This document shows, piece by piece, positions 12,836 through 25,080 of a stretch of 64,000 nt of DNA. The translations under genes were made by a program, and so were the position numbers. Source of the DNA: Tubiluchus corallicola (lineage: Eukaryota; Priapulida; Priapulimorpha; Priapulimorphida; Tubiluchidae); NCBI GenBank assembly GCA_030141605.1, contig JAQGDQ010000357.1, positions 58,501 through 122,500 of the forward strand, given 5' to 3'. How positions within the stretch are numbered: position 1 is the first letter of the stretch; the number at the start of each line of letters is the position of its first letter. A model generated the notes under the pieces. That model did not search any database. It was not told where the DNA came from and saw only the letters and a program-made list of their open reading frames with translations.

Positions 12836-14470
12836 GCTTCACCACATACTGCAACCCCCAAAATGATGTGTACCATAGGCAACAGCACTTTTTAGCACCT
12901 TCTACTAAGTACTATATAAAGTTGTTCATGAGAGCCGGCCAACGTGGCCACAGGGAGCTTGAGACTAATAATATCATTGTAAGTGGCCCTCCAATATAGT
13001 ATCTAAGTAAGAAACACTTGCAGCACGAGTGGACTCAGCTAGTTAATAATAATATAGAGATTATATAGACAATTAACTTGTATCCTTCAACTGTGAAACT
13101 TGGATACATGTTTATTGTTGAGCTCTATAAAATGATTAATATGGCAATATAAAATTGTTAAACAAAATGTTATATTTAAATACAAACAAGTTGAATTTTT
13201 CAATGCAGAAATACTTTATTTAAAATAAAAGTGCAATATATGTACCAATAACATAATCTAATGCCTATACCATATAAGTAAAATAATTAGAATAACACTA
13301 CACCAAAAAGTTAAACAAAAACAAAGTATCTAAATAAGCAATGTCTGCATACTGTGCTTTCAAAAATGGATTTATTCAATTTAGTTACAAGTACCAATTT
13401 TTGACTATTAATAGTGTACATAAAAGCACTAAAGAGGTCTGTGTTATGATCGAAATGAACCCACTCAAAATTATATTTACTGATTTACATGTGAAATTTT
13501 GTTAGCCAAGAACATCAAAACACAGCACATATGTATATATTCATATATATTATTACACATATAATAATACATGTGTGCTTGCAAACCAAAACCGCCCATA
13601 AGTCGGCATTGTAAAAGCTACGTTATTATGCTTCAAAGTAGAATGTACTAAAAATTTGGTCAAATGTGAATTTTTTGTTTTTATATAAACAAATGTTAAA
13701 TAAATTGGACTTTTAAATTTTAATATCAAATTATCAAGAAAATGTTAAAAAATACCAAAAATCTAATTTTATAACACTGTACCCATATTTCGTGCTAGAA
13801 AATAATACTGCAATTGTTAAAGACTTGTATTTTCAAACTCCGGTAGCAGCTCGCGGAAGCATTAATTTTGCTTCGGGTTTTTTCTGTTGCCAAGCCCAGA
13901 TCTTCGTCGAGAAGAGCCATCTACTGGATTTAAGCATAACTTCAATCCGCTCTTGCAAAGGCCGTAGCAACCAACATCTGTGCGGTTGCCAAGTGTTTTG
14001 TAGAAATGCGACAAAAAACAATGGCCAACTTTGGCAGTAATTTTCTCTAGATTATGTTTTTCATGCATGGCGTGTACTTCAACATCAAAGTAGATTATCT
14101 CAGCTTCGAAATAACAAAAGCGATGAACTTAGTTTCACAATGATCCTCATGAAATGGAGATATTAGTAAGTAAGTAAGTATCTTTATTTATCACCTTTTT
14201 TACAAGACAAACACAATGCATGGTACGATAATATGGTAATATGATATAAAGTGACAAAGTTATTAGATGAATAAATTATGAGTCAATGGTGTTCAAGTGA
14301 TTGGTGAAAGGGTGGCGAAAAACTAAAAGTTATCAAAGTCAACCACCCTGTAAGTAATGTTACTATTATTAATTAGTCATATGCGCAATTATCTTGATGA
14401 AGATTTTCAGAATAGTGAATGGTGAATAGATTAATGAATAGTACTAATGGCTACATATATATATTTATAC
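12836..14470. other. Intergenic AT-rich stretch; one unexplained open frame
   Basis: Mostly AT-rich and non-coding. On the minus strand a frame from about 14125 to 13861 is open for some 85 codons and encodes a Cys/His/Lys-containing stretch including KVGHCFLSHFYKTLGNRTD. It is GC-richer than its surroundings. I do not recognise it. It has no clear splice sites, so it may be a transposon or exon relic. Confidence 0.3.
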
Positions 14471-14477
14471 ATATTTA

Positions 14478-14996
14478 TTCACATCAGCGGAAGTTCTTAA
14501 TGCATCACCAGCTCAACGATTGTTTGGAAGACGGACACGAACTATTCTACCAATGCCATCTTCCTTGCTAGAGCCGAAACTTGTGCCAAATACTAGAGAG
14601 AAAATCATTGCTCAGAAGGATCGCCAAGCTACATATTACAACCAACAGGCGAAACCTTTGATTCAATTAATGGTTGGGGATGTTGTACGTATGGACCCTC
14701 TACGAAAAGGGAAGATGTGGGAGAAAGCTATAGTGATACGGAAAATTGGTGAAAGGTCTTACCTTGTAAAGACTGAAAGTGGAACCGTGTACAGAAGAAA
14801 CAGAGTTCATCTGCGCAAGACGTCTGAGACTTATATAGATGAATCTGTATACTGCCCATATGACAACATGAGACAGAAACAAGACGTAATACCAGACAGA
14901 CTTAACGATAACAGACAGAGGAATGATAACGAGATTAGAACACGTTCTGGTAGGCGAATTCAGAGACCTAAGTTTCTTAATGATTATGTTACCTAG
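14478..14996 (+). mobile_element. Gypsy-type LTR retrotransposon: C-terminal end of Pol (5'-truncated)
   Basis: A continuous frame, entered without a start codon, encodes about 172 residues to the stop at 14994. It begins with the integrase C-terminal landmark SPAQRLFGRRTRT (14505 onward). It continues through a basic region with GDVVRMDP and KMWEKAIVIRKIGERSYLV, the small chromo/SH3-like fold after the integrase core of Gypsy (K02A2.6-like) elements. Protease, RT, RNase H and the integrase catalytic core are absent, so this is a dead 3' fragment. The polypurine tract and 3' LTR follow. Confidence 0.75.
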
Positions 14997-15099
14997 TTTG
15001 AGTATTAATAACCTTGATGTTGACCTTTAATTTTGTGACCTTGATATCTGCCTACATTGATGTTTTTCAGTTTAGATGGTCTACGTTACTTACTTTTAA

Positions 15100-15323
15100 A
15101 ACGAAGAGGATGTGACGTGTTCTTATCTGTGGCTAATATTTTAATGTTTGTGCTTACTAAGATTTCCCTTATTTTTTAAGCGGGCTTATCACGAGGTAGA
15201 AGTTATGTAATGTGGGATTTGCTTTGTTCAAATGGTTATCTAAACTGATGCTCATTTAATAAACGTTTGTTTTAGTATTCACTAATTTTTCAACTGTTGT
15301 GGCTGTATCTTGCAAACGTTACA
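15100..15323 (+). mobile_element. Polypurine tract and 3' LTR of the Gypsy-type fragment
   Basis: A purine run (AACGAAGAGGA, 15100-15110) is followed at once by TGTGACGTG at 15111, the usual arrangement of polypurine tract and LTR start. The putative LTR contains AATAAA (15260s) and ends with ACA at 15323, giving about 213 bp bounded by TG...CA. The 5' LTR is missing from the window, so the boundaries rest on these signals alone. Confidence 0.5.
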
Positions 15324-16100
15324 CATATAATAATTGAGTTTTAACCATTCATATTTATATACGGGTTGGCGAGTTCAAATTGAGAGTAATATTAGTATAA
15401 GTTTTAGTATTAGTATTAGTTTGAAAACAATTCCAAGACTAAGTATAAAGAGAAATAAGTATGTTTTTGTAGTTTGACACAAGGTAATTAAGAGATTTGT
15501 TTTTGAACTTCTTAGGATATGTGAACATTAGGATATGTGAACAACTAGAAAAGGTTAATTGCCGACTTATGGAGCATTTTGCTATGCAAGGACACATATA
15601 TATTGTTTGCAGCTACATTTGATGTGCCATAGATGGAAAGATTAAGGTCTACATTCAAAATTTAAATATATATCTAAATTATACATTGTGCATCTACATT
15701 TAGGATCCACATGAACATTCGAAGTTATCACCACCTACATTTGATCAGAAAAACCTATATAAGACATTTTTGAAAGCCAAGAACTAGGAAAAGTGCATAT
15801 TTTTTTGTCATTTTTTGTTATTTGCCCAAATGTTTCTTTTTCTAAGCATGTATTTCATCTTTTTTTGCCCTCAGTGCAACTTAAGTGCAATGTTGCAAAT
15901 TTTCCAGGCATGAAGCTGACAAAGACAGTTCTCCTCCCTTCCTTGCCCTGTACCAGTATCAATGACCCACGATAACAACTGATGAAAATCGATGTTACCA
16001 TGTAAAATCCTTTAGAATTCTCGTACAGCCTAGTCGTTTCTATCGCCATTGTTTCTGCAATTCTGAAACGTAAAAGCCAAAATGCCATCACAACTGACCA
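15324..16100. other. Intergenic, nothing coding recognised
   Basis: AT-rich sequence with a short TTAGTA-type repeat around 15390-15420 and a near-duplicate AGGATATGTGAACA pair at 15513-15544. No exon or element boundary is supported. Confidence 0.5.
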
Positions 16101-16339
16101 ATCAACCTGACCATCATTCTCGTTAACCACATGTTCATTCTCATCAACCTTGCACTTATTCTCATAAGCTTCAGCATTCTCGTTAACGTTACCCTGACAC
16201 TCACCAGACTCATTTTTATTCTCATAAATTTCACCCTCACTCTCATTAAATTGACCTTCACTGGTCATATATAAACAACCTCTATATAAATTATTATTGA
16301 CCCCAAGCTCATTTTCATCTATCTCTCCCCTAAATTCCC

Positions 16340-16990
16340 ATCAACATCAGCTTCATTCACATGAGCCTCATCTTCATTCTCACCAACCTCACCTTCACTC
16401 TCGCGAACCTCACCTTGCTCTCACCAACCTCACCTCCATTCTTGCCAAACTCATCTTCATTCTCACCTACCTCACTTTCACTCTCGCCAGTCTTATATTC
16501 ACTCTCACCAACCCCACCTCCACTCTCGCCAACCTCACCTTCACTCTCGCTAATCTTATATTCACTCTCACCTACCTCACTTTAACTCTCGCCAATTTTA
16601 TATTCACTCTCACCTACCTCACTCACTCTCGCCAATCTTATATTCACTCTCACCTACCTCACTTTCACTCTCGCCAATTTTATATTCAGTCTCAGCAACC
16701 TCACCTCTACTCTCACCAACTTCACCTTCACTCTTGCCAAACTCATCTTCACTCTCGCCAATCTTATATTCACTCTCACCTACCTCAGTTTCACTCTCGC
16801 CAATTGTATATTCACTCCCATCAACCTCACCTCCACTCTCACCAATCTTATATTCACTCTTACCTACCTCACTTTCACTCTCGCCAATTGTATATTCACT
16901 CCTACCAACCTCACCTCCACTCTCGCGCCACAACCTCACCTTTACTCTCACTAACCTTGTGTTCACTCTCACCAACCTCGCCATCACCCA
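16340..16990. repeat. 21-bp minisatellite (about 30 copies)
   Basis: A unit close to TTCACTCTCACCTACCTCA plus two bases repeats with a 21-bp period, often in two alternating subtypes (one with CCTCACC, one with TCTTATA). A degenerate continuation is visible at 16120-16260. Because 21 is a multiple of three, both strands stay open for long distances. The minus strand would read an acidic heptad (GEVGESE / YKIGESE), the plus strand a Ser/Thr/His/Leu repeat. No splice or start context supports expression. Confidence 0.9.
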
Positions 16991-17057
16991 ACGGCACTTA
17001 CTTTCTTATTAAATTCAAATTTATTTCTAGTTAAGTTCATCTTCATTCTGATGAAGC

Positions 17058-20000
17058 TCATTTGATGTACGTTGATCTCTGCACCCTATGCAATTAAAGA
17101 CAATTCCTGTACAGCAAAATTGCAAACAACCATAACTTACATTTTTTGTTGCTGCAGGTATTTGAACCATAGGAGGTATTGCTCCATATACACCAGAAAT
17201 ACCTGGAGGTGGTCTGGTGTTCAACGGTCCTAAAAAACACAACATCATTTTTTATTAGTGTAAATATAATTTCATATGATAGCACAAAGTTCAATGCTAA
17301 GATTATATTAACATTCATTTTTAACAAAATTCATTTGTCTCAGTCACCTAGCACTTGTATGAAAACTCCTGGAGAGAAATTTACCGAACTTAATACAGGT
17401 GACTGAATCAACAGATAATTTTACGTACCCATTGCAAAATGTTTTATTTACAGCTAAAAATTTAACTAGATCACCCGGATTTAACAACAGCACCATTGCC
17501 ACTATTGTATCCCCACGTAAATCATAATCAGATAAATTAACATAATATCTATACTAATTTAAGAATAGCATTATTACCACACATAGATTAATTGGTATGT
17601 ATATAAACCATGTTGGTGCAAACAACTCATAAAAATCAGAGTAATAACAGTTATCAGCAATAAGTTATTAACTTACCAACAGCACCATTCGCAGAAATAT
17701 AGCATCCGGCGCCACGTCCCAATGGTGAAATTCCAGTAGCTAAAAAATCCAAACGCATTACAAAAATACGTGATACCTTGGTGTGGATTTACAAACACAG
17801 ATGTATCAGCTATTTCAGCTCAGACAGATAGCTTACACTAAACATTTAAGAAACAAAGATCGACTTTCACCATGCAGAAGTTCTCATAAAACTTATCGAA
17901 GAAGCATACTGCACATTACAGTGCATCAGAGCAAATCATAAACTTACTTTAATAGCAGTAATAATGGCTTTAACAAAACGAACAAACGAGTTCATGACTA
18001 ACGTAATGAAACATACTAGGCGGATAAGTCGGAAATCCTGCTCCACGTCCAAGGGGTGGAAATCCTGAAGAAGCAGAAATAATTAAAAACCAACAATTTT
18101 ACTGGTATTACTAATAAACCAACAGTTTTTTATTCTGTTTGAAACAAATCAGAAGGAACAGCGTAAACCCAAATTGTAGCTTTATTAGCTATAATTAGTT
18201 TGGTTATTAGTTATAATCATTTCACAAGTTTAAATGCAAAGCCGAACAAAATAAATCAGAAAAGCGTCACTGACACACAACAGTGACTCTGTTATCTGTC
18301 TGTAAATGAGTATAGGAATGTGTTCGAGAAATTACAACATGATGCGTAAAAATATTACAAAATCGTATAATGTCATTGCTAAAAATGATTTTTTATCAGT
18401 CACTTGATGATTTTATAGATTTTACTTACAGATTTTGATATGGGACAATCAAAGTCAAAGACTCTACATTTTTTATCCATGTCACATTAGTTTAAAGCTA
18501 AAGTGAAGCAAGAAAAGTAAACTCTGGCATCCTAAGAATTTAACTGTACCTGCAAGCCTATTTACTTAATTACAGAAATGCTTTATTAAATCCCAAGCTC
18601 ACTGATCAGTAACAGTGTTCACCCTAAAAATGTGGTTCCTTCCTATGCATTACCATTCCTAATTTCCCATCACACTAGATCCTGACAGACAACGAAGAAA
18701 TGTAGGCCTTTTACGCATTTAATTATTTATACACCTTTTGGGGTAATTAAGCGATTTCAACAAAAGCAAAAACAGAATGTTGAATGGCCTGGCTAAGCAA
18801 TGGGCAGCTGAGGACAGAGCAGTTGAGAAATAAATCCAGAAAAATATTACCATTTGTGTATGAGGATGTAGGCACTCCTCTTCCTCTGGACAATGCAGCT
18901 AAGGTGGCAGCACTGTCGTCCCTAACAGGAGGCACTGCAGTAGATGACTTCTGCACTACTAGCGGATTGTGACCAAATATGTTTGCAGCTATCCTATTTG
19001 ATGCAGGGAAACGTGCTGTAAAAGAGTATTTAAATGTTTATTCAAAAATATATCCATGGCCAGTTGGTTTAGCCACTTGAATGTCACAACAGTCCAATAA
19101 TTTTTAATAATATTAAGGAATTTTAAATATTACTGTTTTAAAATAGTAATATCTGTTTTTTTAGTTTCTTTGTTATAATTAAGTTTATTTCGTTTGACAG
19201 TAGATGGCAGCACAATATCTAATTTCATTGCAATGAGTGAAACTTTACATTCAAACTGAGCCATTAATAGGAATTCACCTGTGACATAGATTACAAATGA
19301 GCAGATATAAAAGTCAAAAGTTTTGTGTCTTCACAGTTTGAAAGCTGGCAAACCATATAATAATTTTAAATAGAAAAAAAAAACTACTAAGAAACAAGCT
19401 ACTCCATAGCTGATGCAATAGTTGGAAAGTCATCAAGTCACATTAGAGGGCAATGTCAGGTAGTTTAAATGAGTCAAATAAATAAAAAATGCGAATTCAG
19501 TCTTACATGGTACCAATTCTTGTACACATCACAAAATACAAAAAACAAAAAACAAATACCCACCCACTTTTTCTCCATTGGGCTTCTTTTTCTGAAAAGG
19601 ATAAAAGTTAATCAGTTTATTTAAACCTTGACCACTTGTGCCTTTTTGTGAACATGTTAGTACTGGCACAGGGGCAGTTTCACCTCAGATGTAAATATAA
19701 AGAAAATACTAGTGCATGGCGTGATTGTTGGTGGTTATTAGTACATCATAGCTTCATCTATTTTTATATAAATCATCCCAAAGTAGCTACTCTGGTGAGG
19801 AAAAAACACAAATTTTGCCTTTGAACATTGAAAGGACAAGTCAATTTCAGTTAGTTCAAAGCTATTTCAACAGAGATGCCTTTAATGTGGAATTGTGCAA
19901 TTAGGCATTGAAGTATTATGCAGAACAGTATCATTACCACAGACAATTTTAGACAGTACAGAGTTTCGAAAAACATTGATGAAGAATAGAAATAAAGCAG

Positions 20001-23000
20001 GAGCTATTGTAAAACCTCAAGGAATGCCATAATAGATAAAACACAAAGAATGCGGCTAATCTACATGTAATTTATGATTGTTGAGATATAATTACACAAT
20101 ATACAACACACAACACTGTACTGGTATTATCACCATCTGTGCAACACGAATAGGGTAACATACCACAGGCGAAAACTTACAGTTGGTGCAGTTTTAGGTT
20201 CCCTCATCTGCTGAACAGCTGCAGAAAATGACATCATTTTGGTATCAACCACATTTGCAAGCTGAGCAATGGATTCTTGCATCCCATTCTGTATGATAGA
20301 AGGTGAGTCAGATGTACCCGGTGACCTGAAACATGTGAACAATTGAGAGTATACTGTAATTACCCAAACTTTACTATAAATGTAAAATATACAAATTTGA
20401 AATACATATTTACTTAGAATATGGCTGAATTGAAAACAACACAAATTATAGAAAAAAATCTCTTTCGTGGCAATTTAAATGAAACTAGCGTTTATTCACG
20501 ATACTGACGGATTTCGCACCCAGGCACATTTTCAAAGCTAAATGACACAAATAAACAGATTATTTTGTAGCCATAATGTTAATACGAAGGACCAAAAGTT
20601 CAGCTAATGGAAACTACATGAAGGAACAATTAAGTCTTAGAGGTCTTGCCTATTATTAAACACACAGCATAGTACCACAAATCCTTCATGTGCATGTCAC
20701 GTCTACGTAATAAACCCAAGTTGAATTTAATTGTGCAATCACGTACTTTCCATCATTTGAATTTTTGGTACTTCGTGTTAACATTATGGCTGCAAAATAA
20801 TGTCTGTGTGTCTTTGAATTCTGAAAATGTCCCTAGACACGAATGCATCAGAATAAACACAAGTTTAATTTAAACTGCTGTTTGCTCTAACATTATATAG
20901 CACAAATTATCAAGCTATTAATGAACCTTTGTGGCATAGTTTCACAAATTTGTAAATCATACAACTACAGGTAGCTAAAGCCTTATGTGCATATTATAAA
21001 TTGTTAATTTGCTATGCTTCCTTTGTGATAGAACTGGCACATATCTTGCCATCAGTCCTTTAAGATGAGATGATAAACTTGTAGAAGTGATAGCCTTCTT
21101 CAGAAGTCTTTACATTTTCCCCCCAAATGGCTCTAAGCAATATGATAACTGAAACTGCTCAGAAGCGCTTTTGGCAGTCACCTTTGCTAGGCATTGCTAA
21201 ACTCCAGTTGCTAAGTATGACTGTTTGGCCTTTCTCCCAGCATTATGTGACTTATGTCTTACACTATGTAGAATCTTACTCACAAGCCATTCTGAATTTC
21301 TTCAGCTTCTAGCCTTACTCGTTCGCGATGAAGTCGTTTCTCTGACGGTTTCATGCTAAAAAGAAAATTAATAACAATATTTAAAGCACAAGAAAACGTT
21401 CTAGATAAACAAAGTTTAAAAATTCATCTTGAGATTTTTCCATTTTTTAACTTAAAGGAAAACTGGACCCAATCCTAAACTACAGGTCAAACAATCTGAA
21501 TCGCAAACACGTGCAACACTCTCATAGCTGAGCTAGCCAGCCGTTAGATAAGTTTTTAGCCTATTATTTAATTACCAGAAATGCTTTGGCATTATTATAC
21601 GTGTTAAAATATATTTTACCGTACTTCAAAATGCGGTAGGATAAGAAAAATCCTCCTGTTTTGCTTTAAAATTGCCGAGTTAGTGTAAATTATAGTCAAG
21701 TTTGTAGCATAGTACTGTATTTTAATTTTCGCTTTTTCAAACACATGCAATACATGCTAATGGAACGTCACTGCCATTTGAAAATTGTGTTCACTTGTGG
21801 TTAATTAAGTTTCTAATTTAATATTTAATTATGAGAAACACTTTACAGGTCTTAAAGTGTATATTTTATTGTACTTCAAAAATGGACAAATTCCTTTAAG
21901 ATGCAAGATGAAAAAACCTTAAACAGCTTGCAGTCGCAAAGTAGTTTAAGATCGACCATACTATCAGTAAATAAATGCACATACCCAATCGTGTTGTTAA
22001 ACTGCAGTCCATTTTGCTGCTTTTTAACTAACTCATACTTTGCCTTCAGCTCTGGGTTGGATTCAATAGCCGGGTGGACATGCGGTACAGGGGGCAGAAC
22101 AGGAGGAGCTGCAAAATGAGTGTTGTAACTAAGTAAAATTCTGTAATTAAGTGCAAATAATTTTTTCCAATAAAATTAAGAAAAATACAAGAAAAAGGCA
22201 ACGTAGTATACGTTCATAAGTGTATTAAAATGTAACTTAAATTTCGCATAAAATAATATAAACCACAACAAAAACACTGTAAGCATGCAGATCACAAGTT
22301 AGAGTAATGTAATAAAAATACCATGTCATTAAAATGACAAAAACTTGTGTACATTCTGTTAATAACAGAATGCAAGTTAAAGTACTTAAAAAACAGAAAC
22401 ATGTCAGCGAAATGTAAGATATAGTAGGCGTGCTTAACAAACTCACTTTGGAACCGAAGTGTTTTGACCCAATTAACCGACTGAACCTATTAACCGATGG
22501 GTTCAGTATTACTGGTATAGAGGTAAGAGTCACCAGCTTAGTGTGCACTGCAAAGGTTTTTAATGAATTTTAGAAGCAAAGTAAACCCTAAATTCCTTTG
22601 TACAGTTAAAAATTAGAAAAAATATTTTAAAATATTAATTTATATAAGTGAATTAGCAATAAATTAAAAAGTATACTTTATTAAATCACACAAGTTTGTT
22701 TATTTGCAAAAGTCCTTCAAAGTCGGCTGCTTCATTTTGTCGCGAAGAAGTTGGTTCACAAAGTTCTCATAATGACAAAAACACTGAAAATGTGTTGTTG
22801 TTTGATGCCCAAATTCTTGTAAAATACTTAGTGTGTTGGTGTTTGGCGTGCTTAAACTGTTTTTGTTTCCCCGTGAGTAGCTTCATCTGTAGTTTCACCT
22901 AAGCTCCCACTTGCTATCGTGACGTACTAACTGTACTGTATCTGCGTCCCTGGTATAACAGCAACATCTACTGATTAAACTTTCTGGCAAAGACAGCCAG

Positions 23001-24371
23001 AGCTTCAAAAGCAAATGGCTACGCAAGTGATTAAATGTTTAGCTTCCAGGAATTCTTGGGTAACAAGCGGACATGCGGGTCAAAGGAAACCATTAGGCTA
23101 GCATATTAGCATATGATAAACATTCCAGTTTACAAACAAAATGATACTTACCATGATTGCTTGTATGTATATTATAGGACAAAAGCGAACTAAGATGACA
23201 TAAAAGTCATAAAAGCTTATTAGTCACACGAAAGTGTCTTATTGAAGCATGTGAAGGAAAAATACTGAGTCAATTATGCGGAGTTATTTGAGCCAATTAC
23301 CGATAGTTTTTATGTACATGTGAATAGAAGCGGCCCATAGGTACCAGGCTAGTTTTTGAGTCAATTAAGCGACTGAATCTATTAACTGTGAGTTTGTTAA
23401 GCGGCGCCTATTGTAGTTATTAGTTAACAAATACTAGCTCATCTAATACTTACACAAATCCCAATTTTCCATAAAATCGTCCTGGATTGTTGCGTTCTCA
23501 TTGTCTAAATAAGAGGGTTCATTCAAAATAATTTCGTTGCCGTATGCTGAAACAACAACACTAATAATGTGCATCTGAAAAGCAGTTTTTAACTAGCATA
23601 TACCACACAACGACAACAGTGCACTCACTTATTTAAATGCAATTAAAATGGAATATAATTAAGATGATGAAAATCAGTTTAATCCACTTACCACATTAGA
23701 TTAACTGCTATAAATATCCACGAAAAATAGAATTGTACTTACTCATATTTCTTTCTATTATTGCTTTATCTGGACAAGTTTCGACATGGTATCTATAGTC
23801 AGACTTCAGTATAACGTGTCGGGCATTAAAAGGACAAGTTTCATGATTTTCGCCAGGATGATTCTGCAATTTAAAGTAAATCAGCCTTTTCAAAGTTTCA
23901 CTACATGCACACGCGCAGTTGGTGTAGATCAAAGGTTAACTGAACCCAGCGGGTCTTATTTAAATACAATTGTCATGTGACCTTATGCACGTAATTACAT
24001 GTAGGTGAGACACATAGTTATTTTGTTATTATAATACTATATGTCTATGTTTTAGACTAACATGTTATTCTCATCCTTAACCTTTGATCTTTTCACGATC
24101 ACCATTATCGCTGGAACTATGAAATGGCTTACTCAAATTAAAGCATTTTAAAAGCAAGATTCATTCGAAATGGTAAACGGTACTAAGAAACAAGACTTTA
24201 TATCTCGAATCGCAAATTAAACAGCTAGTAAAAACTTAATTAATTTACCACAAAAATTACCTTTTTGCATTTGGCCAAATGATATGGCATACGCGTGACA
24301 CGAATTTGGTGGGCTGGGTTATATGGGCAGGTGACTAATTGCATGGGGTTGGGATCCATATTGTGCGACAT
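17058..24371 (-). CDS. GTSF1: GTSF1-like CHHC zinc-finger protein with long Pro/GRG-rich tail (12 coding exons)
   Basis: GTSF1 proteins are PIWI co-factors in piRNA-guided transposon silencing. Coding exons: 24371-24261, 23863-23743, 23546-23454, 22108-21985, 21355-21284, 20325-20181, 19591-19564, 19015-18851, 18064-18017, 17739-17677, 17229-17141 and a probable last exon 17078-17058. Phases agree at every junction, giving 359 residues. Two U11-48K-type CHHC fingers are exact: C15-x5-H21-x9-H31-x3-C35 and C47-x5-H53-x9-H63-x3-C67, one per exon. The rest is unusual. There is an acidic linker, a proline-rich stretch, a charged helix (EKRLHRERVRLEAEEIQ), then SRGRGVP and two PLGRGAG motifs, candidate Arg-methylation and Tudor-binding sites. 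Typical GTSF1 proteins are about 110-170 residues, so this tail is an expansion. The last exon (RSTYIK, stop) is the least certain. A poly(A) signal lies at 17020-17025 (AATAAA on the minus strand). Confidence 0.88.
17440..17500 (-). pseudogene. Decayed duplicate of a GRG-motif exon in the GTSF1-like gene
   Basis: The minus strand of 17485-17497 reads AATGGTGCTGTTG, identical to the 3' end of the exon at 17739-17677. A CGTGG match lies just upstream. The splice donor of the real exon (GTAAGT) is replaced here by TTAAAT, and the frame does not fit. It looks like an exon duplication that lost its donor and is now intronic. Confidence 0.4.
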
Positions 24372-24394
24372 TGTTGTTTATTTGCGTCTCTGAA
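24372..24394 (-). other. 5' UTR part of GTSF1-like coding exon 1
   Basis: On the minus strand a TTTTTTGCAG acceptor precedes TTCAGAGACGC and the ATG. This implies at least one upstream non-coding exon, not located. It would lie in or beyond the inverted-repeat element at 24.7-28.4 kb. Confidence 0.5.
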
Positions 24395-24756
24395 CTGCAA
24401 AAAATGAAGAAAATTTAAACATAAACTTATCAGCTTGCTTTACTGTGAAAGTAAAGAGATGAACAACAAAACCATTATCACTTTTTTATTTTCCTGATCG
24501 TATAGTATTTAAGTGATTTGTATCTGTATAGATTATATATTGATTTAATCGATTCGCTTTTTATTTACTCAATTGCTACAAGGTGATTTATCACCCGGCT
24601 CCGAGGGCTTTAGATGAGTCTATCGGGCAATAATTTTGTCCCTCAAGACTGACACTTCGACCTCGCATTGTGAGTAAAGTCGTTGTCCCTCAAGCTATCT
24701 AGCGATCCCTCAAGATCCCAATTATCCGCGATTCTTTAGAACCTCTTCGCTTGGCG

Positions 24757-25080
24757 TCTTCGAACGCCGATACAAGCTTGGCGTCTTCAAGCGCCGATAC
24801 AAGCTTGGCGTCTTCAAGCGCCGATACAAGCTTGGCATCTTCGAACGCCGATACAAGCTTGGCGTCTTCGAACGCCGATACAAGCTTGGCGTCTTCGAAC
24901 GCCGATACAAGCTTGGCGTCTTCAAGCGCCGATACAGGCTTGGCGTCTTCAAGCGCCGATACAAGCTTGGCGTCTTCAAGCACCGATACAAGCTTGGCGT
25001 CTTCGAACGCCGATACAAGCTTGGCGTCTTCAAGCGCCGATACAAGCTTGGCGTCTTCAAGCGCCGATACAAGCTTGGCG
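24757..25080. repeat. 27-bp minisatellite, 12 copies, in the left arm
   Basis: The unit GCCGATACAAGCTTGGCGTC plus seven bases repeats 12 times with a few variants (TCGAACGCC versus TCAAGCGCC). It is GC-rich against an AT-rich background. The 27-bp period leaves all frames open, which explains the 116-134-codon frames here (ASSSADTSL, EDAKLVSAL, TPSLYRRLK). They should not be taken as genes. Confidence 0.95.

Noticed and set aside
16297-17034. 245-codon plus-strand frame rich in His, Ser, Thr and Leu
   Set aside because: The 21-bp period keeps all frames open. It ends in the 3' UTR of the minus-strand GTSF1-like gene and has no promoter or homology.
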